From: an uncultured Atopostipes sp. | Lineage (GTDB): Bacteria; Bacillota; Bacilli; Lactobacillales; Carnobacteriaceae_A | Length of the DNA: 6,100 nt | Direction of reading: 5' to 3' | Assembly (NCBI GenBank): GCA_947296835.1 | Contig: CAMYQS010000090.1 | Span: 1 to 6,100 of the forward strand | Part shown: in pieces, positions 1 to 5,718 of the stretch | Layout: the number at the start of each line of letters is the position of its first letter | Numbering within the stretch: position 1 is the stretch's first letter | Made by a program: the position numbers and the translations under genes | Notes under the pieces: generated by a model | The model's database searches: none | What the model saw: only the letters and a program-made list of their open reading frames with translations | Told to the model about the DNA's origin: nothing

Positions 1-1
1 A

Positions 2-226
2 TCTGTAGTCGTGGCGTTACTGCATGCTATTGGGGAAACAATCATCGTTTCCATCTTTTTCTTCGGTGGCTTAGTAAGCGATACGAATGCTGGCTTTTTA
101 TATTCCGTTTTCTTATTGGTTGGAGTAGGGACCTTTATTCATAGTATCGTCGATTTCTTAATCGCACAATATGTGTGGAAAGGTGTCGGTAGCCGAATGA
201 CCAACATGCTGAGTCCATCGTACTAA
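2..226 (+). CDS. C-terminal part of an unrecognised integral membrane protein (5' end outside window)
   Basis: The reading frame is open from the window edge (first full codon at base 2) to TAA at 224-226, so this is the 3' end of a longer gene. The GTG at 11 has no SD before it and is unlikely to be the start. The visible 74 residues are very hydrophobic and suggest two membrane helices. The first runs roughly from ALLHAIGETIIV to FFFGGLV; the second covers the stretch from LYSVFLLVGVG to DFLIAQYVW and contains an IHSIVDF motif. The chain ends in a short polar tail, GSRMTNMLSPSY. His and Glu in the first helix and His and Asp in the second are polar residues inside membrane segments, as in some transporters, but I do not recognise the family and give no function. 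A terminator follows 20 bases after the stop, so this is the last gene of its transcript. Confidence 0.75.
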   Translation, partial: SVVVALLHAIGETIIVSIFFFGGLVSDTNAGFLYSVFLLVGVGTFIHSIVDFLIAQYVWKGVGSRMTNMLSPSY

Positions 227-245
227 TTTCATAATTATAGTGAAC

Positions 246-276
246 ACTGCCTGCAAAAACGGGCAGTATTTTATTT
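246..276 (+). terminator. Intrinsic terminator after the membrane protein gene
   Basis: An 8-bp stem, ACTGCCTG (246-253) with CGGGCAGT (260-267) including one G-T pair, encloses a 6-base A-rich loop and is followed by ATTTTATTT. It ends the rightward transcript of the membrane protein gene. On the minus strand the same stem is not followed by a T run, so it would be only a weak terminator for the convergent small gene. Confidence 0.8.
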
Positions 277-277
277 A

Positions 278-496
278 CTAGTATCCGTCATGTAGTTCGA
301 GTTTTTCAATATCAAAAAATTGTTGGTTAATAAACTTAGCTTCATATAATTCATAGTTATTTTCATCAAATAACAAAACCAAATGTGACACTCGATCATA
401 AGAAGGTTCAATTACATCAAGCGTTAAATACTCACCGTTAATCATTCGTTTAATTTTTAGAGGATCCATAATCGGATCGCGCGTTCCATCAAACAT
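278..496 (-). CDS. Small acidic protein of unknown function (about 72 aa)
   Basis: The product is a soluble acidic protein beginning MFDGTRDPIMDP and ending KLELHDGY. It has no signal peptide, membrane helix or cysteine. Its alternating hydrophobic pattern (YLTLDVIEPS, HLVLLFDENNYELYEAKFI) suggests a small beta-rich fold, but I do not recognise the family. Two ATGs lie in frame, at 502 and 496. The SD core GGGGGAG (509-503) abuts the first ATG with no spacer but sits 6 bases before the second, so the start at 496 is preferred; the longer form would add only Met-Thr. A near-consensus sigma-A promoter lies directly upstream, which together with the SD makes a real gene likely despite its small size. 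It converges on the membrane protein gene and diverges from the chemoreceptor gene. Confidence 0.8.
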   Translation of the reverse strand: MFDGTRDPIMDPLKIKRMINGEYLTLDVIEPSYDRVSHLVLLFDENNYELYEAKFINQQFFDIEKLELHDGY

Positions 497-502
497 AGTC
501 AT

Positions 503-510
503 CTCCCCCT
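503..510 (-). promoter_or_regulatory. Shine-Dalgarno sequence that decides the start of the small minus-strand gene
   Basis: Read on the minus strand the bases are AGGGGGAG. They directly abut the ATG at 502 but are 6 bases from the in-frame ATG at 496, which is normal spacing. This supports the shorter protein. Confidence 0.75.
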
Positions 511-516
511 GACTAC

Positions 517-545
517 ATTATAAGAACTCTTGTTCGGTATATCAA
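517..545 (-). promoter_or_regulatory. Sigma-A promoter of the small minus-strand gene
   Basis: On the minus strand, TTGATA (545-540) and a perfect TATAAT (522-517) are separated by exactly 17 bases. The expected transcription start is near 510, on top of the SD, which leaves a leader of only about 14 bases before the ATG at 496. Confidence 0.8.
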
Positions 546-578
546 GTGTAAAATGAAACCTTCGGGTAATAGTGCTCT

Positions 579-604
579 TAACTTCAAGTGGAATTATCCG
601 ATAA
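579..604 (+). promoter_or_regulatory. Sigma-D-like (motility) promoter of the chemoreceptor gene
   Basis: TAAC (579-582), 14 bases, then TCCGATAA (597-604) resembles the Bacillus sigma-D consensus (TAAA, 14-16 bases, GCCGATAT): 3 of 4 and 6 of 8 positions match, including the diagnostic CCGATA core. The predicted start near 611 gives a leader of about 30 bases that contains the SD. Sigma-D drives flagellar and chemotaxis genes in Bacillus, which fits the chemoreceptor downstream. Confidence 0.75.
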
Positions 605-642
605 ACATGAAGGATGATTAATAATGTAAGGGAGTAGATTAG

Positions 643-2460
643 ATGGATACAATGGACAATAAAAATAAAGAAGAGGATACACTATTTTCTTATCGGGATG
701 ATTCAAACAATCCGGATTTTAAATTCGGTGCCATGAAACTACCTGAGTTTTCATTAAAAGACAAAGATATCAAAACGAGATTACTGGCCGGTTTTGGGAG
801 TATTATTTTGATCATGATTGTTGTAGGGCTTACGAACGTGTTTTCACTACAAAGAATTGACAATAATGTCGAAGAAATGACCCAAACTGAGATCAACTTA
901 ATGAAGAACTACGATAATGTCAATTACTATGCCACACGACATTTATCAGCGATTAGAGGTTATTTGTTAACGGAAGATAATCACTTTATCAACGTTGCGA
1001 ATGATTTTAGTGAGAAATTAGATAATGAAATTGAAACAGTTTTAAGTCGAACAGATTCCCCAGAAGTGGTAAAAACATTTGAAGACCGCGAACGACTTTA
1101 TCTAATGTTGGAACAGGATATTCTTCGAAATATCCGTCAAGGGAATAATGATTTAGCCATTCGCCATATGAACGATACTTACAGTCCGGGAATGGAACTT
1201 ATCAATGATCAGATTTCTGCTTATTCCTTAGAACAAACGGATAAAACACGGGCATTAACGGAAAGCATCACGACCCAAATTGATCGCAGCCGTATTACAA
1301 TGACGATTTTATATATCATAACAATCGGTGTAGGTGTGTTTGTAGCAACAACTTTTGCACATGACTTTGCAGAAGAACTTCGTAAAGTTGTAGATCAATT
1401 AAACGTGATGGCAACAGGCGACTTTAGTTTAGAACCGCTAGAAGTAGATGGTGAGACTGAAATTCATCAATTAATGTCTGCAACAAATTACTTGCAAGCT
1501 GAAATGTCTGAAATTATTGTGAGTATTCGTAGCAGTTCAAATGATTTAGCCTCGCAAAGTGAAAGCTTATCAACTTCGACAACAGAAGTTCAAGCCAGTT
1601 CAGAACAAGTAGCGATTACGATGCAAGAGCTTGCCACAGGTGCAGAAGGACAAGCAAATTCAGCAAGTACCTTAGCCGTCAATATGGATGCTTTCCGAGT
1701 AGACTTTGAACGTGCAGCGAAAAATAGTGAAGATGTTTCTAATTCTTCGACTGAAATGCTTGAATTAGCAAGTCGTGGAAAATCATTAATGCGTACGTCA
1801 AATCACCAAATGAACCGTATTTCAGAAATTGTAAATGAAGCAGTACAGCAAATGGATAGTCTTGAAAAAGAAAGTCTAGAGATTAGTAAGCTTGTTCAAA
1901 TCATTCATGAAATTGCTAACCAAACAAACTTACTTGCATTAAACGCAGCGATTGAGGCAGCACGTGCAGGTGAGCATGGTCTAGGATTCTCGGTCGTAGC
2001 AGATGAAGTTCGTAAGCTATCAGAACAGGTAGCTGAATCGGTGGAAGAAATTACTGGATTTGTTGACAATATTCAAGAAGATACAAAGAAAGTTACCGTA
2101 TCGTTAACTGAGGGAGAAAAAGAATCGTCAATTGGTATGGAAAGTATTTCAAAGACAAGTGAGACTTTTGACCAAATTTCAACAGCTTTAGAATCCGTTG
2201 TTTACAATATTCAAGAAGTAAATGAAACGGTTATTAACCTCTCTTACACGAATGAGGAGATGGGTTCATCAGTTTCAGAGATTGCATCGATATCGGAAGA
2301 ATCAGCTGCTGGAGTAGAAGAAACAACTGCGGCAACTGAGGAGATCACAAGTACGATGGATGAAGTGGCTGACAGTTCATCACATATTGCGGGCTTAGCT
2401 GACTCGTTAAACAAATCAGTTGAACGTTTTAAGATCAACGAAGAATTTTATGGCTTCTAA
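643..2460 (+). CDS. Methyl-accepting chemotaxis protein (transmembrane chemoreceptor, 605 aa)
   Basis: A membrane receptor that senses a stimulus outside the cell and controls the CheA kinase through CheW or CheV; the ligand is unknown. Order of parts: an acidic cytoplasmic N-terminus (1-45), first membrane helix (about 47-67), an extracytoplasmic helical sensor of about 150 residues (68-216), second membrane helix (about 218-237), HAMP linker (about 238-290), and a long coiled-coil signalling domain to the end. The sensor resembles the four-helix-bundle MCP type, with a characteristic RHLSAIRGYLLTED segment at 99-112. The conserved hairpin tip that contacts CheA and CheW is at 426-444 (NQTNLLALNAAIEAARAGE). 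Candidate methylation sites lie around 318-334 and 556-570, where Glu/Gln pairs are flanked by Ala, Ser and Thr. No C-terminal receptor-tethering pentapeptide is seen; the end is EEFYGF. AAGGGAG at 628-634, 8 bases before the ATG at 643, supports this start. The gene has its own promoter and terminator. Confidence 0.97.
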   Translation: MDTMDNKNKEEDTLFSYRDDSNNPDFKFGAMKLPEFSLKDKDIKTRLLAGFGSIILIMIVVGLTNVFSLQRIDNNVEEMTQTEINLMKNYDNVNYYATRHLSAIRGYLLTEDNHFINVANDFSEKLDNEIETVLSRTDSPEVVKTFEDRERLYLMLEQDILRNIRQGNNDLAIRHMNDTYSPGMELINDQISAYSLEQTDKTRALTESITTQIDRSRITMTILYIITIGVGVFVATTFAHDFAEELRKVVDQLNVMATGDFSLEPLEVDGETEIHQLMSATNYLQAEMSEIIVSIRSSSNDLASQSESLSTSTTEVQASSEQVAITMQELATGAEGQANSASTLAVNMDAFRVDFERAAKNSEDVSNSSTEMLELASRGKSLMRTSNHQMNRISEIVNEAVQQMDSLEKESLEISKLVQIIHEIANQTNLLALNAAIEAARAGEHGLGFSVVADEVRKLSEQVAESVEEITGFVDNIQEDTKKVTVSLTEGEKESSIGMESISKTSETFDQISTALESVVYNIQEVNETVINLSYTNEEMGSSVSEIASISEESAAGVEETTAATEEITSTMDEVADSSSHIAGLADSLNKSVERFKINEEFYGF

Positions 2461-2473
2461 TAAATAACAATAT

Positions 2474-2519
2474 AACAGGGTACGGTATTCGAAATGATAC
2501 TGTATCCTGTTTTCATTTC
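2474..2519 (+). terminator. Strong intrinsic terminator of the chemoreceptor gene
   Basis: A 15-bp stem (2474-2488 with 2497-2511, including two G-T pairs) has an 8-base loop, TCGAAATG, and runs into TTTTCATTTC. It starts 13 bases after the stop and isolates the chemoreceptor from the dehydrogenase operon. Confidence 0.9.
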
Positions 2520-2567
2520 AAAAAGATCATGGATAAATCCAACTTACTATATTAAATGGTTGAAATA

Positions 2568-2576
2568 TGCTAAATT
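2568..2576 (+). promoter_or_regulatory. Possible extended -10 promoter of the dehydrogenase operon (weak)
   Basis: TG-C-TAAATT fits an extended -10 element with 4 of 6 hexamer matches, but no good -35 lies at the right distance. TATATT at 2548-2553 is another possible -10, also without a good -35. A promoter must lie between the terminator (2519) and the gene, but the sequence does not single one out. Confidence 0.25.
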
Positions 2577-2588
2577 TAATAGAAGAGA

Positions 2589-2602
2589 TGTACATGTGTA
2601 CA
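2589..2602 (+). promoter_or_regulatory. 14-bp palindrome TGTACA-TG-TGTACA, candidate operator
   Basis: Two copies of TGTACA, itself self-complementary, are separated by 2 bases, making both an inverted and a direct repeat. It lies 18 bases before the preferred dehydrogenase start, just upstream of the SD, and downstream of any likely promoter, where a bound repressor could block transcription. I cannot name the regulator. Confidence 0.5.
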
Positions 2603-2620
2603 ATAGAAAGTAGGGGCCAT

Positions 2621-3829
2621 ATGAATGAAATAGCAAGCCGAACGATCCAGAAAACTTTGAAAGCGTTATCCGGAACATTGGACTGGTCTGAACCCGAGCT
2701 ACATGTGGGGGAAGGAACCTTAAGACAACTGCCAAGGTTGTTAAAAGAAAAGCAGTTAAAAAAGGTGTTAATTGTGACCGACAAAGGCATTATTCAAGCG
2801 GGATTATTAGAACAATTTATCATGAACTTAGACGAACAGGGAATGACGTATCGGGTGTTTGATGGAATTGAACCGAATCCTACAATTGAAATGTGTGAAG
2901 AGATTGCGATTCATTTCAATAGCTTACATGCAGATGCAATCATTGCCGTAGGTGGCGGTTCAGTGTTAGATGCGGCTAAAGCTGCAGGGATTGTCATTAC
3001 TCAGCCAGAGAAGCCACTAAGCGCTTTTAGAGGGCTACTTAAAGTTTGGAAAAAAACACCCTATACGGTAATGGTTCCGACGACTGCCGGAACGGGTAGT
3101 GAAGGAACCATCGCGAGTGTGCTGTCTTCAGCTACTGGAAATGAGAAGTATGCGATTATGGACAATGTACTGACACCGGATTTAGCGGTACTGGATTCAG
3201 ATTTAATCCAAACCTTACCTAAGTCACTGATTGCAGGTCCAGGTATGGATGCGTTAACTCATGCAGTTGAAGCGTATATTGGACAAAGTAATACGGCCGA
3301 GACGAAAGAACATGCAAAAACGACTGTTAAATTAATGTCAGAAAACTTGAAGAAGGTTTATGATGGAGAAGTGGATGCTGAGGCTCGTGAGAATTTACTG
3401 TTAGCGTCTTATTATGGTGGACGGGCATTTACACGAGCTTACGTTGGTTATGTTCATGCAATTTCACACGCTTTGACCGCTTATTACAACCTTCCCCATG
3501 GCAGTACGAATGCAACGGTCTTACCGCATGTTTTACGGCTATTTGGAGATAATATTGCAGATTCATTAGCTGAATTGGCAGTCGAGGCAGGGATCGAAAA
3601 TCCTGAAGGTAGTGCGGTTGAAAATGCAAAACGATTTATTAAATGGGTGGATGAGATGAACGAAAGCATGGGGATTGCGAAGCACATTCCTGAAATAAAA
3701 GAAACGGATCTTGATGGCTTAACGGAGCACGCAGCTAAAGAAGCTCATCCGTTATATCCTGTACCTGTTATCTTTACACGGGATGACATTAAAGAAGCTT
3801 ATCGCATCGTGAAGGGAGAAATAGAATGA
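2621..3829 (+). CDS. Iron-containing alcohol dehydrogenase (402 aa)
   Basis: An NAD(P)-dependent oxidoreductase of the iron-containing (group III) alcohol dehydrogenase family, which interconverts primary alcohols and aldehydes in the cytoplasm. Numbering from the ATG at 2621: a Rossmann-like nucleotide-binding N-terminal half with VGGGSVLDAAK (110-120) and PTTAGTGSE (153-161), then a helical C-terminal half carrying the metal site. All four expected metal ligands are present: Asp210 and His214 in GMDALTHAVEAY, His279, and His293 in LPHGSTNA. His283 matches a further conserved active-site histidine. Length is normal for the family. The frame extends upstream to an ATG at 2567, but AGGGG at 2612-2616 favours 2621, although the spacer is only 4 bases. 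An ATG at 2594, 6 bases after AGAAGAG, is a real alternative that would place the palindrome at 2589-2602 at the start of the coding region. Its stop overlaps the next gene by 4 bases. Confidence 0.93.
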   Translation: MNEIASRTIQKTLKALSGTLDWSEPELHVGEGTLRQLPRLLKEKQLKKVLIVTDKGIIQAGLLEQFIMNLDEQGMTYRVFDGIEPNPTIEMCEEIAIHFNSLHADAIIAVGGGSVLDAAKAAGIVITQPEKPLSAFRGLLKVWKKTPYTVMVPTTAGTGSEGTIASVLSSATGNEKYAIMDNVLTPDLAVLDSDLIQTLPKSLIAGPGMDALTHAVEAYIGQSNTAETKEHAKTTVKLMSENLKKVYDGEVDAEARENLLLASYYGGRAFTRAYVGYVHAISHALTAYYNLPHGSTNATVLPHVLRLFGDNIADSLAELAVEAGIENPEGSAVENAKRFIKWVDEMNESMGIAKHIPEIKETDLDGLTEHAAKEAHPLYPVPVIFTRDDIKEAYRIVKGEIE

Positions 3830-5193
3830 AGAAAGTCATTAAACAAGAACAACAAGAATTTTTCGACACCGGTTTAACGCTAGATTATAATTTTCGGCTG
3901 GAGATGCTATTGCGGTTTAAAGAAATGATGAATCAAAATAAAGATAAAATAGCGCAAGCACTAGAGGCTGATTTTGGAAAGGCGTATTTTGAGTCATATG
4001 CAACCGAGATCTTGATGATTTATGATGAACTGAATTACATGATTAAAAACTTAAGACGTTTGATGCAGCCGACACCTGTCAGTACATCGCTGGTTCATTT
4101 TTACTCAAAAAGTAAAATGCATAAAGAGCCGTATGGCAATGTGTTAGTTATTTCACCGTGGAATTACCCATTTAGTTTATCGTTTGTTCCTGTAATAGGA
4201 GCGATGGCCGCGGGTAATACGGTTGTGTTAAAGCCTTCTGAAATGACACCAAATTCATCGGAGTTGATGACAGATATGCTAGTAGAATTTTTTCCAACGG
4301 AGTATGTAGCGGTTGTTGAAGGAGAAGCTGATACGACTCAGAAGCTGATTAAAGATAATTTTGATTATATCTTTTTCACCGGAAGTACAGAAGTTGGTCG
4401 TTCAGTTATGACATCAGCAAGTGAAACACTTACGCCCGTTACACTTGAATTAGGTGGAAAGAGTCCAGCGATTGTCGCGGAAGATGCTGACTTAGTGAAA
4501 GCAGCTGTCCGAATTGCCTGGGGGAAAACAGTAAATGCCGGACAAACATGTATCGCACCAGATTATGTATTAGTACATGAATCGGTCAAAAATCGATTTA
4601 TTGTCTTACTCCAACAAGCATTTGCGAAGTTATACGGCGAAGATGTTTTTCAAAATGATGATTATCCAAGTATTATCAATGAAAAGCATTTTGAGCGAAT
4701 TAAAGAATTAATTGAAGATGAAAAGATTGTCTATGGTGGAAACAGTGATGTGGCAACAAGGAAGATTGAACCGACCATCGTGGATGAGCCTCTATTGAGT
4801 TCAGAGATTATGGAAGAGGAAATATTTGGACCCGTACTGCCGATCATTTCTTATTCTTCTATTGATGAAGTGATTAATATTATTCGTAGTCGCGAGAAGC
4901 CACTGGCGTTATATTTATTTACTGAATCTAGAGGGTTAAAGCATTATATCGTGAAGCATATTTCCTTTGGTGGAGGATCAATTAACGACACGCTGATTCA
5001 TTTTGCAAATACGAACATGCCATTTGGTGGAGTTGGCAGCAGTGGTATGGGTGGTTACCATGGGAAGCATAGTTTTGATACATTCAGTCATACAAAAGGA
5101 ATCATGGAGAAGACAACACTATTTGATATGCCTTTTCGTTATCCGCCGTATACTGACTTTAAAAATAAAGCCATTCGATTGATATCAAGATAA
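3826..5193 (+). CDS. Class 3 (fatty or aromatic type) aldehyde dehydrogenase, 455 aa
   Basis: Oxidises aldehydes to carboxylic acids with NAD(P)+, so it completes the reaction begun by the alcohol dehydrogenase upstream. The sequence shows the short class 3 form (about 450 residues), the group that includes B. subtilis YwdH as I recall it. Visible active-site and cofactor elements are PWNYPF with Asn113, VVLKPSE with Lys136, FTGSTEVG at 184-191, the general base Glu208 in ELGGKSP, the catalytic Cys242 in NAGQTCIAPDY, and Glu332 in EEEIFGPVLP. Nothing essential is missing. The C-terminus ends in a basic amphipathic stretch (KNKAIRLISR), which could touch membranes as in some fatty aldehyde dehydrogenases, but it is short and this is only inference. 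The ATG at 3826 overlaps the TGA of the upstream gene (ATGA), and AAGGGAG (3812-3818) sits 7 bases before it, so translation is probably coupled. Confidence 0.95.
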   Translation: MKKVIKQEQQEFFDTGLTLDYNFRLEMLLRFKEMMNQNKDKIAQALEADFGKAYFESYATEILMIYDELNYMIKNLRRLMQPTPVSTSLVHFYSKSKMHKEPYGNVLVISPWNYPFSLSFVPVIGAMAAGNTVVLKPSEMTPNSSELMTDMLVEFFPTEYVAVVEGEADTTQKLIKDNFDYIFFTGSTEVGRSVMTSASETLTPVTLELGGKSPAIVAEDADLVKAAVRIAWGKTVNAGQTCIAPDYVLVHESVKNRFIVLLQQAFAKLYGEDVFQNDDYPSIINEKHFERIKELIEDEKIVYGGNSDVATRKIEPTIVDEPLLSSEIMEEEIFGPVLPIISYSSIDEVINIIRSREKPLALYLFTESRGLKHYIVKHISFGGGSINDTLIHFANTNMPFGGVGSSGMGGYHGKHSFDTFSHTKGIMEKTTLFDMPFRYPPYTDFKNKAIRLISR

Positions 5194-5195
5194 GA

Positions 5196-5209
5196 CTCCA
5201 TAAATGGAG
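5196..5209 (+). other. Small hairpin between stop codon and terminator
   Basis: CTCCA (5196-5200) and TGGAG (5205-5209) can pair around a TAAA loop, directly before the terminator stem. It may protect the 3' end of the operon mRNA, or be chance. Confidence 0.35.
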
Positions 5210-5248
5210 AAAGCAGCTAAAGAGGGGAGCTCTTTAGCTGCTTTTTAT
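5210..5248 (+). terminator. Strong intrinsic terminator of the dehydrogenase operon
   Basis: A perfect 15-bp stem (5210-5224 with 5230-5244; core GCAGCTAAAGAG) has a 5-base loop, GGGAG, and is followed by a T run and ATAT. It lies 16 bases after the aldehyde dehydrogenase stop. Read from the right, the stem is not followed by a T run. Confidence 0.93.
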
Positions 5249-5329
5249 ATGCAAATTAAGTATAAATTTCGTATTAGGTTTGGCCACCATAAGTTTCGAG
5301 ATTAATGTTATTTGCATTATGTTATGAAG

Positions 5330-5356
5330 TTCACTAACTTCACTAACTTCACTAAC
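5330..5356. repeat. Three perfect tandem copies of TTCACTAAC (9 bp)
   Basis: The copies run 5330-5338, 5339-5347 and 5348-5356 with no mismatch. They lie just downstream of a minus-strand promoter, so as GTTAGTGAA repeats they would occupy roughly +4 to +30 of that transcript. They could be regulator binding sites or simply a slippage-made repeat; there are too few copies for an origin or CRISPR. Confidence 0.85.
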
Positions 5357-5366
5357 TACATTCTAT

Positions 5367-5394
5367 ATTATAGCAAAATGACTAGATAAATCAA
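5367..5394 (-). promoter_or_regulatory. Sigma-A-like promoter pointing back toward the operon terminator
   Basis: On the minus strand, TTGATT (5394-5389) and a perfect TATAAT (5372-5367) are 16 bases apart, with an expected start near 5360. No protein gene follows: the region between it and the aldehyde dehydrogenase has only a 27-codon frame without an SD. It may make a short non-coding RNA that could run antisense into the operon's 3' end, or be a leftover promoter. Confidence 0.5.
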
Positions 5395-5417
5395 GAGGTT
5401 AATAGGATTAAACTCTT
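5393..5417. repeat. Imperfect 11-bp palindrome overlapping the minus-strand -35
   Basis: AAGAGGTTAAT (5393-5403) and ATTAAACTCTT (5407-5417) pair with one mismatch around a 3-base spacer. The site touches the -35 of the minus-strand promoter, where an operator could act; chance is possible in such AT-rich DNA. Confidence 0.35.
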
Positions 5418-5640
5418 TGTAAATCGCTTTGATTAAGGGTTTAGAGTAATGTGTCATCAAAGAATGTTTTTATGAGCTTTCACTCACAATCAATGTTTGT
5501 ATATTTTGAATTTCATTTCATCGACAAAGCTTGTGGGTGTAAGGTTCATGTCGAACTATTAATCGCATTATGACCTGGTCTATTAAAAGGAAAAGCATGA
5601 TACATTAGAAAATATTAATAATATGTTGCACTCATATCAA

Positions 5641-5649
5641 TGGTACAAT
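5641..5649 (+). promoter_or_regulatory. Extended -10 promoter of the solute-binding protein gene
   Basis: TG-G-TACAAT is an extended -10 element with 5 of 6 hexamer matches. There is no good -35 at 17 bases, which extended -10 promoters can tolerate. The expected start near 5656 gives a leader of about 60-80 bases beginning with a hairpin. Confidence 0.55.
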
Positions 5650-5656
5650 ATGTAAC

Positions 5657-5687
5657 TTTTCTGCTTTTTGAGGAAAGGGGCAGAAAA
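5657..5687 (+). promoter_or_regulatory. Hairpin at the 5' end of the leader, sequestering an SD
   Basis: TTTTCTGC (5657-5664) pairs perfectly with GCAGAAAA (5680-5687); three G-T and two A-T pairs extend this to 13 bp around a 5-base loop. AAAGGGG (5674-5680), the SD of the 3-codon ORF, is almost wholly inside the stem, and the A of its ATG is the last paired base. The stem begins about where transcription should start. It may stabilise the mRNA or regulate ribosome access. Confidence 0.45.
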
Positions 5688-5698
5688 TGAACAAGTAA
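5687..5698 (+). other. Three-codon ORF (Met-Asn-Lys-stop) with a strong SD
   Basis: ATG AAC AAG TAA is preceded by AAAGGGG at a 6-base spacing, and Met-Asn-Lys is a common beginning of Bacillus signal peptides. It may be a minimal leader ORF or the leftover start of an older gene; translation is not shown. Confidence 0.25.
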
Positions 5699-5718
5699 AG
5701 AGTACATAAAAAATATTT

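Larger units (their letters stand above)
5249..5718. other. Long non-coding intergenic region
   Basis: About 470 AT-rich bases between the operon terminator and the solute-binding gene. I found no convincing protein gene: the longest open stretch checked is about 40 codons and has only a weak start. The region holds a 9-bp tandem repeat, a minus-strand promoter, an imperfect palindrome, a plus-strand extended -10 promoter and a hairpin, listed separately. The stretch 5420-5640 otherwise shows nothing I can name. Confidence 0.7.

Noticed and set aside
690..896. 68-codon minus-strand frame inside the chemoreceptor gene
   Set aside because: It lies wholly opposite well-conserved coding sequence, and its translation resembles no known protein. 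The same applies to the minus-strand frame at 2244-2438.
2527..2790. Minus-strand frames at 2527-2790 and 2547-2735 across the dehydrogenase start
   Set aside because: They mostly overlap the 5' end of the dehydrogenase, and the translations are low-complexity hydrophobic shadows of it.
3429..3687. Two overlapping minus-strand frames of about 66 codons inside the dehydrogenase
   Set aside because: They are opposite the conserved metal-binding region of a certain gene and have no features of their own.
5241..5321. 27-codon minus-strand frame (MQITLISK...) downstream of the minus-strand promoter
   Set aside because: It has no SD before its ATG and ends inside the terminator stem, so it is unlikely to be a peptide gene.
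5330..5356. The 9-bp repeats as a CRISPR array or replication iterons
   Set aside because: The units are 9 bp with no spacers and only three copies, and there is no Rep or cas gene in the window.
5324..5389. 21-codon plus-strand frame encoding Phe-Thr-Asn repeats
   Set aside because: It has no SD, and the repeat pattern merely reflects the 9-bp DNA repeat falling in frame.
5451..5573. 40-residue frame from GTG with a Cys-Gly-Cys motif
   Set aside because: The start is GTG with only AAGGG at an 11-base spacing, no promoter is seen, and a frame of this length is expected by chance. Conservation in relatives would reopen it.
5587..5652. Open stretch reading KEKHDTLENINNMLHSYQWY, faintly like the end of a transposase
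   Set aside because: There are in-frame stops just upstream, no catalytic motif and no inverted terminal repeats, and it overlaps the probable promoter of the next gene. The resemblance is too weak to call an IS remnant.
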